Assembly (NCBI RefSeq): GCF_901933205.1
Contig: NC_044572.1
Span: forward strand, 21,786,501-21,850,500
Source of the DNA: Camarhynchus parvulus
Lineage: Eukaryota > Chordata > Aves > Passeriformes > Thraupidae
Direction of reading: 5' to 3'
DNA length: 64,000 nt
Positions within the stretch are counted from its first letter, which is position 1, and each line of letters opens with the position of its first letter. This document shows, in pieces, positions 28,125-41,024 of this stretch. Both the position numbers and the translations under genes were made by a program. Under the pieces are notes generated by a model that saw only the letters and a list, made by a program, of their open reading frames with translations, ran no database searches and was not told where the DNA came from.

Positions 28125-28220
28125 ATCTATCTATCTATCTATCTATCTGTCTCTATACCTGTATATCTCTATATATATCTCTCTATATCTATATATCTCT
28201 ATATATATCTCTCTATATAT
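28061..28220. repeat. (TATC)n microsatellite with degenerate TA-rich tail
   Basis: About 16 perfect TATC units (28061-28124) are interrupted by a one-base phase slip, continue for about five or six more units to roughly 28149, then decay to CTCTATATAT-type sequence to about 28220. The long pure core makes length polymorphism likely. The open frames 28020-28226 and 28054-28308 translate it as repeated Ile-Tyr-Leu-Ser and are not genes. Confidence 0.95.
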
Positions 28221-29267
28221 CCCTAGTGTGGTAGCAATTTGCCGTCTGAGTGGTGCACAGAGACTTGTAACATGCACCCTCAGGAATGAGCTATCCTCTG
28301 ATACTTAGATGGTGAAAATGGGTGGGAATATGTCAAACACAGCTACTAAATTGAAATGAAAATGGGAGAAAACTCTGATGTTTTGCGTGCTGAAACAATC
28401 GGTGAGAGAAACACTGTGGCTTTCAGCTCACTGCTTTTCCCATTTTCCCTTGGCGGGTTAGAGCTATTTTTAAACTCAGTATCTTTTAAATAATGCATAA
28501 GTTAACAATAGAGACTTATAGTACTGGAAAAAACCACACGAGTGAGCTTAAAAAACCCCAGAAAATCCTTCCCAGACTGCTTCCAGAAGGGTCTCTGGGA
28601 GGAACAGAGCACACTTGTCTCTTCAATTTCCAGACGTCTTTTGCAAAATGCCTTTTTTAGAGCAAATCTCCTGTCTTTGAACTGAGATTTTTTCAATTGC
28701 AAAGTGCCTTCCCAGTCAAAACAACTGAATAAACCCTCTGCTGAGAGAGGTACATCACTTTGTGGGCCTTATATTTTGGCATAGCACAGCCAATATGACT
28801 ATGAAAGTACCTTGGCACCTTGGTATGTCAGGGGGAGTGCAGCGAAAAACCTTTTCCTCTGGGAATAGTATGCTTGGATGGTTCAGCTGAGCTGTGCAAC
28901 TGCAGCTACTCTTGTTTTTCCAAGTAGTACCACATCTGTGGTCCATGTGCTCCATGGCTATCCCATGCACAGGCAGCCAAACCAGCACAGCTGGTAAATC
29001 CATGGACCTGAAGCACTAAATGGCTGCCTGTGGGAAAGGAAAGCCTAGGAAAGGTGGCCACCAGGGGTGGTTACATCCACATGGCTTTTGCAGCCTGTTT
29101 CCAGTGGTCACACTTTGGTTTCTGTAGCTGGCACGCATCCATGGAGAAGGATCAAGGGAAAGTGGTGGCTGGGAACATTGTCACTCCCAGACCAATTTAC
29201 GTGGCCCTGATGGCTCTGAGAAAAAAGGGGTTGCAGGGCCTGAGCCGCTGGGCAGATGAATTACCCT

Positions 29268-29335
29268 GGCAGCTCGGGGATTTGTGACCTCTGCGGTCAG
29301 GAGCGCAGCGGGAGCCGCGGAGCCTGCGAGCCCTG
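29268..29335 (+). other. CpG-dense GC-rich patch; open frame with paired Cys motif
   Basis: Seven or so CpG steps lie in about 60 bp (CTCGGG, TGCGGT, GAGCGCAGCGGG, AGCCGCGG, TGCGAG) inside a CpG-poor intron. The + strand open frame 29256-29564 (102 codons) crosses it. Residues 10, 13, 24 and 27 of that frame are Cys, a CX2C-X10-CX2C spacing seen in small zinc fingers such as the RanBP2 type. The Trp and Asn characteristic of that family are absent. No convincing acceptor or GTRAGT donor flanks the patch, so I do not call a gene. It could be a regulatory island, a retrocopy fragment or chance. Confidence 0.4.
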
Positions 29336-30232
29336 CCAGCAGCACAGGCTGCACTCCTGGTTCTGGTCCCTCCTGCTGTGGTCCCAGGAGCTGCTGGGGC
29401 TGAGCTGGAGGGTTGCAGCTGCTCTGCTCTGCCCAGCAGGGGCTCAAGCAGTGAAGTTAGAGATGGAGCAGGACTGTGAAATTCAGTGCGTTCCCAGGGG
29501 ATTTGGATCTGCTGCATTTTTTATGTCATCCAGATCTTGTTTTGCTAATGAGACCTCTAACTGAAGGAAAGGGATAATGTCAGTTTCCAGTAATCCTTGT
29601 TTGCCTTTTTTTTCCTAAAAAGTGAACTCTAATGATCTTAAGAGGAAAAGAGGGAGAAGTAGAGTATTTAGGGATCCAGTATCAATCATGTAATTTTATT
29701 CCCTTTCACTTTTGTCAAATGCTTTTATATTATCTTGTAGACAGTGATAAATATTCATGTGGGTGGAAAGATAGCACTTCTTTTTTTTCCCCCAAGTACA
29801 TTTGGAAATAATTTGCACTCTGGTTGTCTGAAAAATTACAGTTCTGTGCTGGTTTTCAAATACATTATTTTAATGCTTTGTGAGATATTTTGGATGAAAT
29901 GCTTAATGATTTGCAACTCTTTCACTGTAAGAATTCTTTTTTATCTCCTTCCTTAATTTTTAAGAATCTGTATATAGAATATTTTACTATTGATTGTGTT
30001 TGGTAGAGAAGGCTTACTAAAAAAATGTCTGTTCTTAAGACACTAACAAATTAATATTAAAGAAATAAAAGTTGTACCAGTATGTTAGTTATAGTCTAGT
30101 AATTTATGTAAAAGATAAAAATAATCATCAACCTTATACCACCACAGCAAATTCTTTTAAGAATATTTGTAATTCCATTTTGTGTCACTGACAGGGGTGA
30201 CAATTTGTGATACCTGTTTAATTTTGAAAAAT

Positions 30233-30280
30233 TACATGTACTACACCCACCAGCATAAAGTGGTGGGTGTAGTACATGTA
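30233..30280. repeat. Perfect 20-bp inverted repeat with 8-nt loop
   Basis: The left arm TACATGTACTACACCCACCA (30233-30252) and right arm TGGTGGGTGTAGTACATGTA (30261-30280) are exact reverse complements around the loop GCATAAAG. Pairing can go further: a T-G wobble, two mismatched positions, then TGAAA (30225-30229) against TTTCA (30284-30288), giving a hairpin of about 66 nt. In RNA this is a very stable stem. It may be a small-RNA precursor, a fold-back transposon relic or a recent snap-back duplication. Nothing in the flanks decides between these. Confidence 0.95.
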
Positions 30281-33200
30281 GAGTTTCAGGCTATTGCTCA
30301 TGGTTTAGTGTCAGGGGGAGAACTCTTAAGTGTTTCAGGATCAATCTCAGTGGAGAGTTGGAGAACATATTCTTCGATTTACATAGTAACAGTAAGGAAT
30401 GAGGGCTCTGGTTAAAAATCCATGTGTCAATTACGTACAAAGCATTTTTTACCGGTTGTAAAGAAGGGATCGATTTGACTCTGTCTTGCAAAATACCTTG
30501 TAGGTTTTTTGTAACATGGCATGTATGAATCTCTCTGAGTATTTACCCAGAAATACAACTGTGTGCTTCAAACAGCTGGCATAGGTGGGTTTTGCCTTTT
30601 ACATTCTCACAGGCTCCATGTGCTCCTTCTCTTTCCTCACACTGAAGGCCTAGGACCCAGAAGCTGGTGAGTGTTCCCCACTGTGCCTCTCATCCAGCTT
30701 TGGCTGTATTTTAGGATGCCCAGCTGGTCTGCAGCTGTTCCCAGAACCTCTACTTTTCCTCCCCCTTTTCCTGCCCCTTTTTGTCTCATGTTGGATTCTT
30801 TCAGAGAGTTGCACTACTGTTTCCTCTCTCTTCAAGCTTCCTGATACAGTGAAGTGACACACAACAGTCTTGTGGCCTCCGTCCTGTGGCCTGTATAAAG
30901 AGTTGACACTCCTCTTTGGCTTTTCCAGGTTGCCTGGCTTCAAGTGGAGCATGAAAAATTGCTCAGGTGAACTGTGTCTCCAGATTGTATGTCGTTTGTA
31001 GTGTTTTAATCATTTTCAGACCTAGAAAGATGCTTTAGACCAAAGTCCAAGTCTACATTGAGAAGAATTCCTTGTCCTCAGTCTCTCATCCCAGAACTAT
31101 GCACAAAAGCTAGAGGAACATGAATGCCTTCATGCTCAGACAGGTTTTTGTCTCTGAAGACGTTCCCAAGAAAGAAAACTATCTGCAGCATCCTTGGGAA
31201 GGTTATCTTCACTCTGTTCTCACTTCCCAGGCTTAAAGCTTTACAGCCTCAAGGCAGCAGAGTCTGTTTTTGGGAAGCTCCTCTCTCAGGATGTGATACA
31301 TGGAACACCACCACAGGTAATGTGGTGGATGATCCAATGCCTGTGCCTGAGCCTGTGCCCCAGCTCCAGTTATTCTCCTAGGAGAGGCTTTGTGTGGCAC
31401 CTCACACCTTGTGCTTCTGGCATCTTCAGTGCTGCTGCCCTGCATTGACCCTGGGAGCTGGGGGAGATTTCTCTCACACACCCTTTCTATATAAACATAG
31501 ATGGTCACACGTCACCATTTCTTTTTTATGACAGATGGATTGAAAAGTTATTATTTAGACTAAAATAAAACCTACTGCTAATGTCTTTATTTTTGTTAAA
31601 TGGAAAGCCTTCCGGTCCTTGAAGGTCTGAGAGGTACAAATCCACCTCCCAGTTCTGTACAGCTCTGAACTTGTCATGGCAGAAATCTTCCATCTGTAAG
31701 ACAAATGTTTAAAAGTCTCAGCAATTTCAATGGAAAGTCTTTCCAATTAGTTTTTGGAGTTGTGGGAAATCTGTTGTGAAATTCTACAGTAGGCTTGCCA
31801 GTGTTAACCTGTTTTCTTATCAAAACCTAAATAAATAATTGCTGTAAAGAGAAGATGGTTTTCTATTAGAAAAACAATGTACATGTTTGCCAAAATACCA
31901 TGCAATTTATCAGTTTTTCCAACAAAACCAACAACAATAATGGAACTTGGGCTTTTTTGGGCAATAGTTTCTTTTTCTTCTTGATGGGTGAGCAACAGTG
32001 GGAGGAAAGGCAAACAAAAACATTCTTTAAAAATATTGCAAAAGCTTTTCAAGACTTAACTTACATAAAAAATTACAATATTTTAGCACTTTCACCAACT
32101 TTGACTTAACAAACTAGTTTACTATTCTGCTTATTATTCTTTTGGTTGTATTCTATTTCTGCATGCTTTCTTTTTTTCTCCCTGGAAGAAATACTGCATT
32201 CTGTGTTTAATTCACTGGTTAGTTATGTTGTTGTTACCCAGTCATTGACTTCTCTTCGTTTGTAGTGTAGGGGTTCTATGCTGCACAACTCTGAAAAAAT
32301 TGAGTTTAAGACAAGAGTGTTATTGTGCTTTTGGAAATGATATTGTGCAAGTCTGGGATAGTAACTCATGATTTTTTTCCATGTCCTTTTATAAATGCAT
32401 ATCAATGGTACTGCTAAAATATGTATTTGTATCCTGAATAAATTACTGGGGCTCAAGTGGCCAAGTAGCAAAGAATAATTGCTTATTTTGAATTGTTTTC
32501 CAATTCATTACAACAAGTTGCTCATTTAGAAAAGATGAATAAGATTCTATTTTGGTGTTTTTCTCTTATTTAAGTATCTTTGAAGATTGAAAAAGGAATT
32601 GCTTGGGGGGAGGGGGGAAACCGATTTGGAAAAAGATGTTCATACTCTCTTTCTCATTAGACAAAGAAGTCTGCTATTTGTATGTTGAATTACCACTAGA
32701 GAGCGGAAACTCCTGATTAATCTGATAAAAGTGTAAAGCTTGTGTGCCATTTATGGTCCATTTAGGACATGGCAAAGATGGTAACAATGTGGTGCTTTCT
32801 GAACTTTTATTGTATGGTACTTTCTGTCTTTTAAGATACACTGGAAAATGAAATGAAAGGATTTTGGATACAAAATTATGACATGCACAGAACTATGTTA
32901 ACGTACTGTGAGCAAAGGCCTTTAAATACTTGGGCTGGGTTTAGACACTGTGGAGGGAGAAGGCTGATCAGATAGCTTAGGGGTCTTCCTTAGGCTTCAG
33001 GAAGTGGGACATTGAAGGGCTTTGTTCTCTGCTCCTGTCTTTTGCATTTTAGTTTATTTCAGTTCTACATATCTTGTCACCTTTCTGAGGTGATGGTTGT
33101 TAGTATAAATAATACTACTTTATTATAGTACAACTGGAGTATTAATAATATAATAATGAATATATAAACATGAATAAATACAGAGAATAGCTGTACAGTG

Positions 33201-35359
33201 TAAATAATCATTCTTTCACTGTCATTTCTGTTGAGTGTGAGGCTGGGGCTCTGCCTTGCTGGAATGGACAACTCCCGTGCTCTACTGCACACCAGTGCTT
33301 TTGAGGAGCAAGTCTAATTCTACATTTTCTGAATAAGTGTCACCTTCTATTTCATTTTCTGTGAATGAAGCTAAAGCACATACGTGGATTCAGGCAGGCA
33401 TGCCCAAGCGTGCTTGGCGCAGAGCCAATCACTGTGATCTGAATTTAAGGTGGCGTGAGTGTTGCCTCATCTCAGAGGGCTTAGGTCTTTTAGGGCCTGA
33501 GTGCCCTTGACTCCCACTCATTTAGGTGGGAATTGGGCAGATTCACCTTGTGCATGCTCAGATTAAATGGACTGGAATATGAACTTCATGTCTCAGAACA
33601 ATATCATCATCCTGTGTATTCAGAAAATTTCTCCAACAGCTTACAATACCTTGAATAGCACTACTGCATTTCCTGCTTCTCAGTTACCTCATTCTAAGAT
33701 GAAAATGTTTTCTCTCTTCCTCTTGTCCTTAATGTGTGCTTCCTGCTGATATTATATATTAATTCTGCAAATGAATTATTGAACTTCAAAGAGCATTTTA
33801 GGCTGCAAACTGTTAAAAAAGTGAAATGGATTTTTGAGTTAAGGGAGAACACATCTACTTTACTTTTAATTTGTTTAAATAGTGTTAATTTCATACTATT
33901 TGTACATATGGCTTAAGACTTAGCAGATAATATATCATTGTATTTCAGGAGTTTGCTCGTGTTATTGGTGTTAAATTGAGTTTTGTTTGAGGAGATTTTA
34001 ACTCAATTTCAATACAAAAAACGAAGCCCATATATATTTGGATAAATTCAGTGTTATTTTTCATGTCTTCTACAACAAAAAGCTGTAGGGTTTATTCTAC
34101 CAAAATGAAATAAACTGTGGAAATGGTGGAATTCTCCATGAGAAATTTGTCTATACCCCAGTGACTGTGAGCCTCAATGAAGAGGAAGCCTATTGTATTT
34201 AGAAAATGGTCCTGCTCTGTTAAGATTTCTCTCCCTTAAGAATATTACATAAGAAAGTGTAATGTCAGTAGATTTCAGTGATGACAGGCACTTCTTGTAA
34301 TGCAGAAGGTGTAGCAGGTCTTCGCTCTGCACTCTAACCAAAATACAAACTGTTGTGCAAAGTCTGAACTCAGTAAGGTGATGATACAGATGTTGGAAGA
34401 GCTGGAATCTGCCTGTTCTGCAGTGCATCTCCCATCTGCCACTGGGGTAACCATGTTTGCCCACAAAATAATTTTCCTTTAAACTTGGGTGTATCTTTAG
34501 GGTTCCCTTACACATCCATATTCTCGTTTTGAGTGTTTTAACACTGACATATTCTTGGCAAAAAATATCAATCTGAAATGCACAATGCTGGTTCTGGATA
34601 ATGAACCGATTTTCAATAGTGCTATGTTTTCAAGAGTGCTTTGTTAATGAATATAATGAATGCTTAGCAGCTCAAAATATCTCATGTGTAAGTTCTTGAC
34701 AGAAAATGTCAATTTGGGAACAAAGAGGGAAGAGAGCTGACAGTAAGTCCAGGAGACTTAAAGCAAAGCCTGTTGTATCTCAGACATGCCAACATTTTCC
34801 AGTTAGTCTTGTTTTTGTTTCCTTTGGTCCAATGAATCACTTGCATGGCACAGAGTAGAACTGATGGAGTTGATTACATTCCAAGTGTAGTCTGAAAAGC
34901 AATGATTAGGTTACACATCTTTTTAGAGATACTCCAGTTATACTCCTTGGTCTGAATCAAGCAAATCTGGGCTTTGACTGTGAGTGTACAGAGTCGGTTC
35001 TTTGGCTACATGGAAGTACTTTCTGGAGGGGGAAAAATCGTTTTAACTGTTACATTTTGGATTAAGGTTTCACACTGGAAAAGTTGGAGGAACTTTTCTG
35101 GTGTAAAACCATTTGTTGGAAATTCCTGGCCAGCACTTTTTAAAAAATGTTTTCAGAGGTGTCTCAGACATCTTGCTATCTGTCCTTACACTCTAATTCT
35201 CTACCTGCTATACAGCAGAGTTGATTCCACCATAACACATTGCTGGTCCATAAGGAAAACAAATGTAAAGGGAAAATGCATTTATTCCTGTGAAAATGTT
35301 GCTTAAACTTAGTCACTTTACTTCTGACTTCTCTTTTTTGTAAGTTTCTGATTAGGGCA

Positions 35360-35400
35360 ATCAGTGTTTGAGATTACATCATCCCTTCCCAAACACTGAT
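35360..35400. repeat. 11-bp inverted repeat, 19-nt spacer
   Basis: ATCAGTGTTTG (35360-35370) and CAAACACTGAT (35390-35400) are exact reverse complements. Pairing does not extend outward or inward. The site is short enough that chance in a long intron is a reasonable explanation. Confidence 0.8.
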
Positions 35401-36354
35401 AGCTATGTGCAGAGTCAATAATCTTGGAAGAAAATATTCATCCATGCCTGAGTCTTTGTGATTGAAGAAACAGCTATATTTATTTTTGTGAATTGCAGTT
35501 TAATGCTCATCTCCAAATATTAAGATAGAGTGCTCAGATTTCAGTTGTACTAGCACTGTTACCAGATGTACTGAAAATATTCCCATGAAAAAGCATACAG
35601 AAATTATTAATTGGTAGTAGAATTGTAAATATATCTGGCTCTGTTTTTTTTGAGGGGGGGGAAAAAGAAGTCTGGGCATATAAAAATATGTATAACCCTG
35701 TATGTTTTCTAACTTAAAAACCATTAGAATTTGTGGAGGTTGGTTAGCTCTAATTTATATTTTATCTCAGAATTAAACTCTACAGTATTATGTGGAGCTT
35801 TTGGAAGGTTTTTTCTTGCTCTGCAAGCCACATTAGTGTCCCTAATGATTGCTTAATAAATTCATTGCGCTCTAGAACTTGAGTCTTAAATCTAGCTTTT
35901 ATTATAAGCAATACATGACATGTTAGGAGAATTATTTTTAGAAACATAAATAATTTAAAGTACTGAGCAAGATTCTATAAATACGCAGTAAGGATGATAA
36001 TAAGGATATCCTTATACATTTTTGTACTGAAAAGGAGAATACAGTCTTGAATGTGTGCTTGTCAGTGTGAGCTGAAGGTATAACCTGTGGTGCCCTTTAT
36101 CTAAATTATTGTTGTCAATACCACACATGATGTTCCTTAAGAACAGATGAGCACTGTGAGAGGCTCTTGAGCTCTCCGCTGAGGTGCTGAATTGTATTCC
36201 CAGAGTATTCCCCCACCTGATTTTCAGAGATGCCAAAATTAGGAAGTGAATCTCCCAGGATATTTGTAGCCAGCAGGGAGAGCATGGGCTCCTGCAGAGG
36301 GTGGTCAGGGCAGGAGGCTGGTGGGAGGGTAATGTCTTGCCTTTGTGAACAACT

Positions 36355-36376
36355 TCTCTCTCTCTTTCTCTCTCTG
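36355..36376. repeat. (TC)n simple repeat
   Basis: This is a TC dinucleotide run with a TTTC interruption. On the opposite strand it reads as repeated Glu-Arg in the open frame 36012-36398, which I therefore treat as non-coding. Confidence 0.85.
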
Positions 36377-38408
36377 TGCTGATTGTGGAGTAGGGCATCC
36401 CAGAGGGACCAACCTCCCAGCTGGTTGCCCTGTTTCCCCATGGCTCAGCTGAGTGAAAAAAGGGGAGGATGGCTTCCTTGTCTTTTTAGAAAAGCCCTTC
36501 TATATCTTTGTTCTGCTGCAGAGGTTCCTTTAGGACACTGGGTTACCTCAGGATGAGGACAAGTGAAGAGCTGGAGCAGTTCTTTTGTTAGAACAGTGTG
36601 AGCACATCACTGAGATTGCCAAGCAAAGATGACAGGAGATTTGAAAGTAGGTTCATTGTAAAAATGCTTGGTCAAATTCAGACTCGTCATTCGCTGAATT
36701 AAAATTTTAATTAGAGGCAGCTCTATGTTCAGAGGCAGGTGACAGCTAGAGCCACCTGCACGTGACCATGTCCTGGCTGAAGGGATGGCTCTGCAGAGCC
36801 AGGTGTGCTCCCAGCCAGACCCCATTGCCCAGCTGTGCTTCACATCCCACAGCTGGATTTGCGAGTGGACCCTTGGATGAGCAAAAGGACAGGACTGCAA
36901 AGAGGAATGGTGGCTTTCAGGGGTGACACTGAGGTCTCTATTCCCTGTCTGTTTGCTGAGGAGGCTGTTAGAGGCCTTGTGATGAGGTGCTGCATGGAAG
37001 GAGTCATTCAGGATTAGAGTCAAGGGATATGAGGGGCAATCAATTCTTCCGGGTTCTTCAGGGCAGTTCTGTGTTCTTTCAAGGCTTTCTAACATGCTGC
37101 TATGTAGCATTTAAAAGGGTCTGCAGCTGTTCTGCACCTTTAGATTTTTTTATTTTATTTTTACTGGACAAGCTGGTTATGCTTTGTGAAAATTAAGTCT
37201 TTCTAAACAGACTTAAGTTTTCATCTTGGTTTTATTCAGCTGTTTGGAAAGACATTAACTTGGAGCCCTTTGAAGGAAAAAAAGACATATGCCAGAATGG
37301 CAGAATATGTTCCTTCTTGCTTCTGTATCTGCTGGAATTGATTGCACACTTCATCGGCTCCTGTAGGATGCACTTTACACCATCACTGTAGTGTTTGCTG
37401 TGCCACCTTCAAAATGTAACTGTTTGATGCCAGATAGTTGCCAGCTTGAAAAGAATGCCCAGATCTGAAAAGTCAGGTGCACAGCCTGAACTACAGAAAA
37501 TATGACAGTCCTGGAACAGAAAAAGGAATACATAAGTAACCTCTAAATGAAGAGGTTATTTCTTTGAAAAGTAGTGATTGGAACTGGCCCGCTCAAGTAT
37601 GAAGATCCCTTTTCATCCTGAAGAGAATACTTCATGATAAAAATAGATAAGATTAATAGATAATAATAAATAAGATATTTCTTAGAAATCTATTCTCATT
37701 ATAAATGGGCATATAATGTTTCTATCTATAGTCATACCATAGCTGGAACATGAGAGGGTACAGGAAAAGACAAAATAGTCATAAGGATTAGCATTATCAC
37801 AAAAAAGAAAAAATTGAATCTCTGCTGGAATCATAAGCTTGCTTCATTGTGGCAAGCATTCTGGAGATGTAAGGAGGTGGTGATTCTGATTTAAAACTCA
37901 GTGGGAAGTATTCAATATAGGTGGATCTGCTCTGACCTGCTAGTTTTTCCATCCTGGGATATGTATTCTGAGATTTAAACCATGGCTTAGGTGGCAGCAT
38001 GAGAAGTTAGAGGTGGTTTATTTTTGAGCATGACTGAATAAATCATGTCAAGTGCTGAAAATGTCTGTTAGCATATTAGACACAGTGGTAGGTATGCAGG
38101 ATAAACAAATTTGGTTTGTGTTTGAGTCAGGAAAGAGAACATGTGATTTACTGTTTTCTAACCATTAGAATTTTGAGCTAGAATTCTCCCAACAGTTCTG
38201 CAGGACTATGGGCTGGTCCTGATTTAAGAGAAGATGACATGAAAGATGAGAATAAAGGGATAGGAAAAAGGTGTGGTGAAGGAGCAAGGGAAAACAAATA
38301 AGCAGATTGGATGTCTCATGCATAGTATATTGTTGACAGATGCCTCCTAGGGATGTAAACTCTATTCTATATAGATTTATATGGATATATAGCATATGGA
38401 GGAGCTCT

Positions 38409-38461
38409 GTGTGTATATATATATTTAAGATATATATACATATATATACACACACACACAT
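38409..38461. repeat. (TA)n-(CA)n compound simple repeat
   Basis: GTGTATATATATAT, then a short spacer, TATATATACATATATATA and about six CA units. It is a decayed compound microsatellite and partly self-complementary. Confidence 0.85.
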
Positions 38462-39229
38462 AAATGCTTGTGTGTGTAGAAGAGCTTGATGGTAGCAGCA
38501 GAGCATCAGTCAAATGAGAACTTGTACCAATGCTGTGTGACTGAACCAGCTACAAACTCCAGAATTTTATTTTTAACTTCTTTTACCAATCAATGCACCA
38601 ATTTAGGTGGATGTATGATCACCACTGGTAATACCAAGGTTTTAATCCTGTTCCCTTACTACTTCAAAAGCAGTCAAGTTATGCCACCTACCAGCATAAC
38701 TGGTCGTAACATAGAATTTTGTTGTCTTGAGGGGTGTGAATATGAGGAGTTTTGTATATAGAGGAATAAAGCTTGTCTTAGGGTATGAAGGATGTGAGAC
38801 CTATGATAAGAAAAGGGAGAGATATTTGAACCTGCAGGAGTTTTGCTGTAGGATTGTCAGTAGGAATTGAAATGTAGTCCCATCCATGAAGCAAAAGATG
38901 GAGAACTGCCATAGCTGCATTTACAGAAATGGATCTCCAGTTACAGATGTGGAGCAGTCTCTGCAGTGGATGCAGCCAGCAGGGTGATGCTGGTCACTGT
39001 TGCTCGGTACACTTATTGTAGGTTACATGATGTGCATATGACCCTTGAATTTAAAAGCAATCCTGTACTAACAGGTGGAAAAATAATTTGCATCCTGTAA
39101 GCACAAATGCATTTTCTCTCAGTTTCATAAAATGAATTTGGATAGAAAAGTAAATTTAAAATACCAAATTACTGTGTTTATTTCACCCTAAGAAACAGTG
39201 ACAGTGATTGAACACAAAAGGAATAAAAC

Positions 39230-39703
39230 TGCATCATACCAACGGTCCATCTGTCCTGGCACTGGAAATAGGGAATGCTGTGAAAGAGCACATGTGCTGG
39301 GCCACTTTCAGGTTCCATTCCACTCACCCCCATAACATGCATGACTGTTTGATAGGAGGTGCCAGAAGGCACATCCCTGTGTGTGCCTTTTATAAAGCAC
39401 CTGTTTATGGACTCAGTGTCCATGACTTGAGTGCCTTTCAGAGATACCTTCTGACACTGCTAGCCTGTGCAGCTTCCTGTGCAGAGATTCACAACTTGTG
39501 TGACATAGTGCTTTCTTGATCTGTTTTAAATTGGCCTTCTAATTTCTTCAAGTACTTCCCTATTTTACTAATGTGGAATTAGGAGAATAACAGCTTTGCA
39601 TTAATTTATGGCTCACATGATATTGTAAACCTCTATCACATTCCCTCCATTCTCACTCCATTCTTTCTTCAAATTGAAGAGCCTTTTGAGTTTAGAGAGG
39701 ATT
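39230..39703 (-). mobile_element. Ancient CR1-like LINE relic
   Basis: The order of weakly conserved blocks matches an old amniote CR1-type repeat read backwards: ATACCAACGGTCCATCTG (39235-39252), then GTGCCAGAAGG, a block like TTCACAACTTGTGTGACATAGTGC (39488-39511), a GTTTTAAAT/CTTCTAATTTC block, ATTGTAAACCTCTATCACATT (39623-39643) and TTCTTCAAATTGAAGAGCC (39664-39682). The collinear order supports one insertion with its 3' end on the left. It is strongly diverged and non-coding. I judged the match from memory of the family pattern, not from an alignment. Confidence 0.6.
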
Positions 39704-41024
39704 ATTTACTGGTAGGTAACACACAGGGAGGCAAAGTAACCTGCTGGGTCATCAGCAATGCCAGAGCCATCTGGCAAGCCAGACAGATTTGACTTGGAAC
39801 AGCATTAGGAAATGGATTTTTTGCTTCTCTGAAGCTAGCTGTACTCTTGTAGTTGTGTATCCTAAATGAAGATTGATAATTGTAAGTTTGAGGGAGCTGT
39901 GATAATTTCTTGGACTGGAGTTAAGTGATTAGTGTTGTCTCAGAATCTGCCTCCTGAGGATTCAGTGGTTAAGGGACTCTTGTCTTCCCACTCTTCATTC
40001 ATTTTTAAGATGTGCTGTGAATTTTATTTCACAAGCTTTTGTGTCATTTGTCATGTGTGGATATTTTGAGATATTTTCCCAGTAATGCAGCCTGCTTCTT
40101 CAAGAAACTTCTTTCCTTGTCTCTCTCAACTGTGCGATTGGATTTTTTTGTTTAGTTTCAGGCTAAAATCCTGGTTCACCCACAACTGAAGAGTGAGATC
40201 TTTGACTTCTGATCCCCACAATGACCCATGCTATTAAAATTGACCTTCTTTATCAAAATAGCGACATTATAGTGCTACAGGAATTAGTTTCAGCTTCTTG
40301 CTCTTTATATTGCCTGTCACTGAAGATGTTCTTCATGTCATGACTCATTTTTTCTTAGCCCCTCTACCAAGAAGAGGCTTTTTCAATGTCTTAGAGTTTC
40401 AAGCCCATTTCTGTCTTTTTGAAATTCTGTCACATTTTCTTCTTCAGAATAGTTTCTGGAAACTAATCTAGTTCCTAGATTTAAGGTTTGTAATGTTTTA
40501 AATGGAAACTATTTTTAGGTATACCCTTTTTTATAGTTAACATCTTTTGTGAGTGAACATAAAAGTAGTGGTAACCTTTATTTCTGGTCTTTTTTCACTG
40601 AAATATCTCAGGTACTTCAACAGTTGAAGCAATCACTAGATTAACAAAAATCTGAAACTTCTCTATAATTTTTTGATCTATTTATGTGAATACTCCATAT
40701 ATAAAAACCATGCTGTTTAAAAGAAATGATTCTTGGTGACTATTGCATAAAAGATTATTGGGGCATGCAACCTTTCAAATATTCAGGACAAAATGCAAAG
40801 TTCAAGCAGCAGGTAACCGTGAGTGTTAGGGGGGTGATAGTCCTAAGTGCTTATAAAAGAAATAATGGCACAGTGGGAGAAAGCTTTACTGTCATTAAGG
40901 GTGCACATTTTAAGAAGGGTGTGTTCAATGTTAGTGCCAAACTGTATCTCTGTTGAAGAGATACTGACTCCTTTTCTGGTCTTTCTTGGCATCATCAGAG
41001 GTAGGAAGCAGTGTCATGGATGGG

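Noticed and set aside
28020..28308. Two frames encoding repeated Ile-Tyr-Leu-Ser
   Set aside because: Translation of the TATC microsatellite.
36607..37110. 167-codon minus-strand open frame
   Set aside because: No domain or family recognised; overlaps other frames on both strands in a GC-richer patch.
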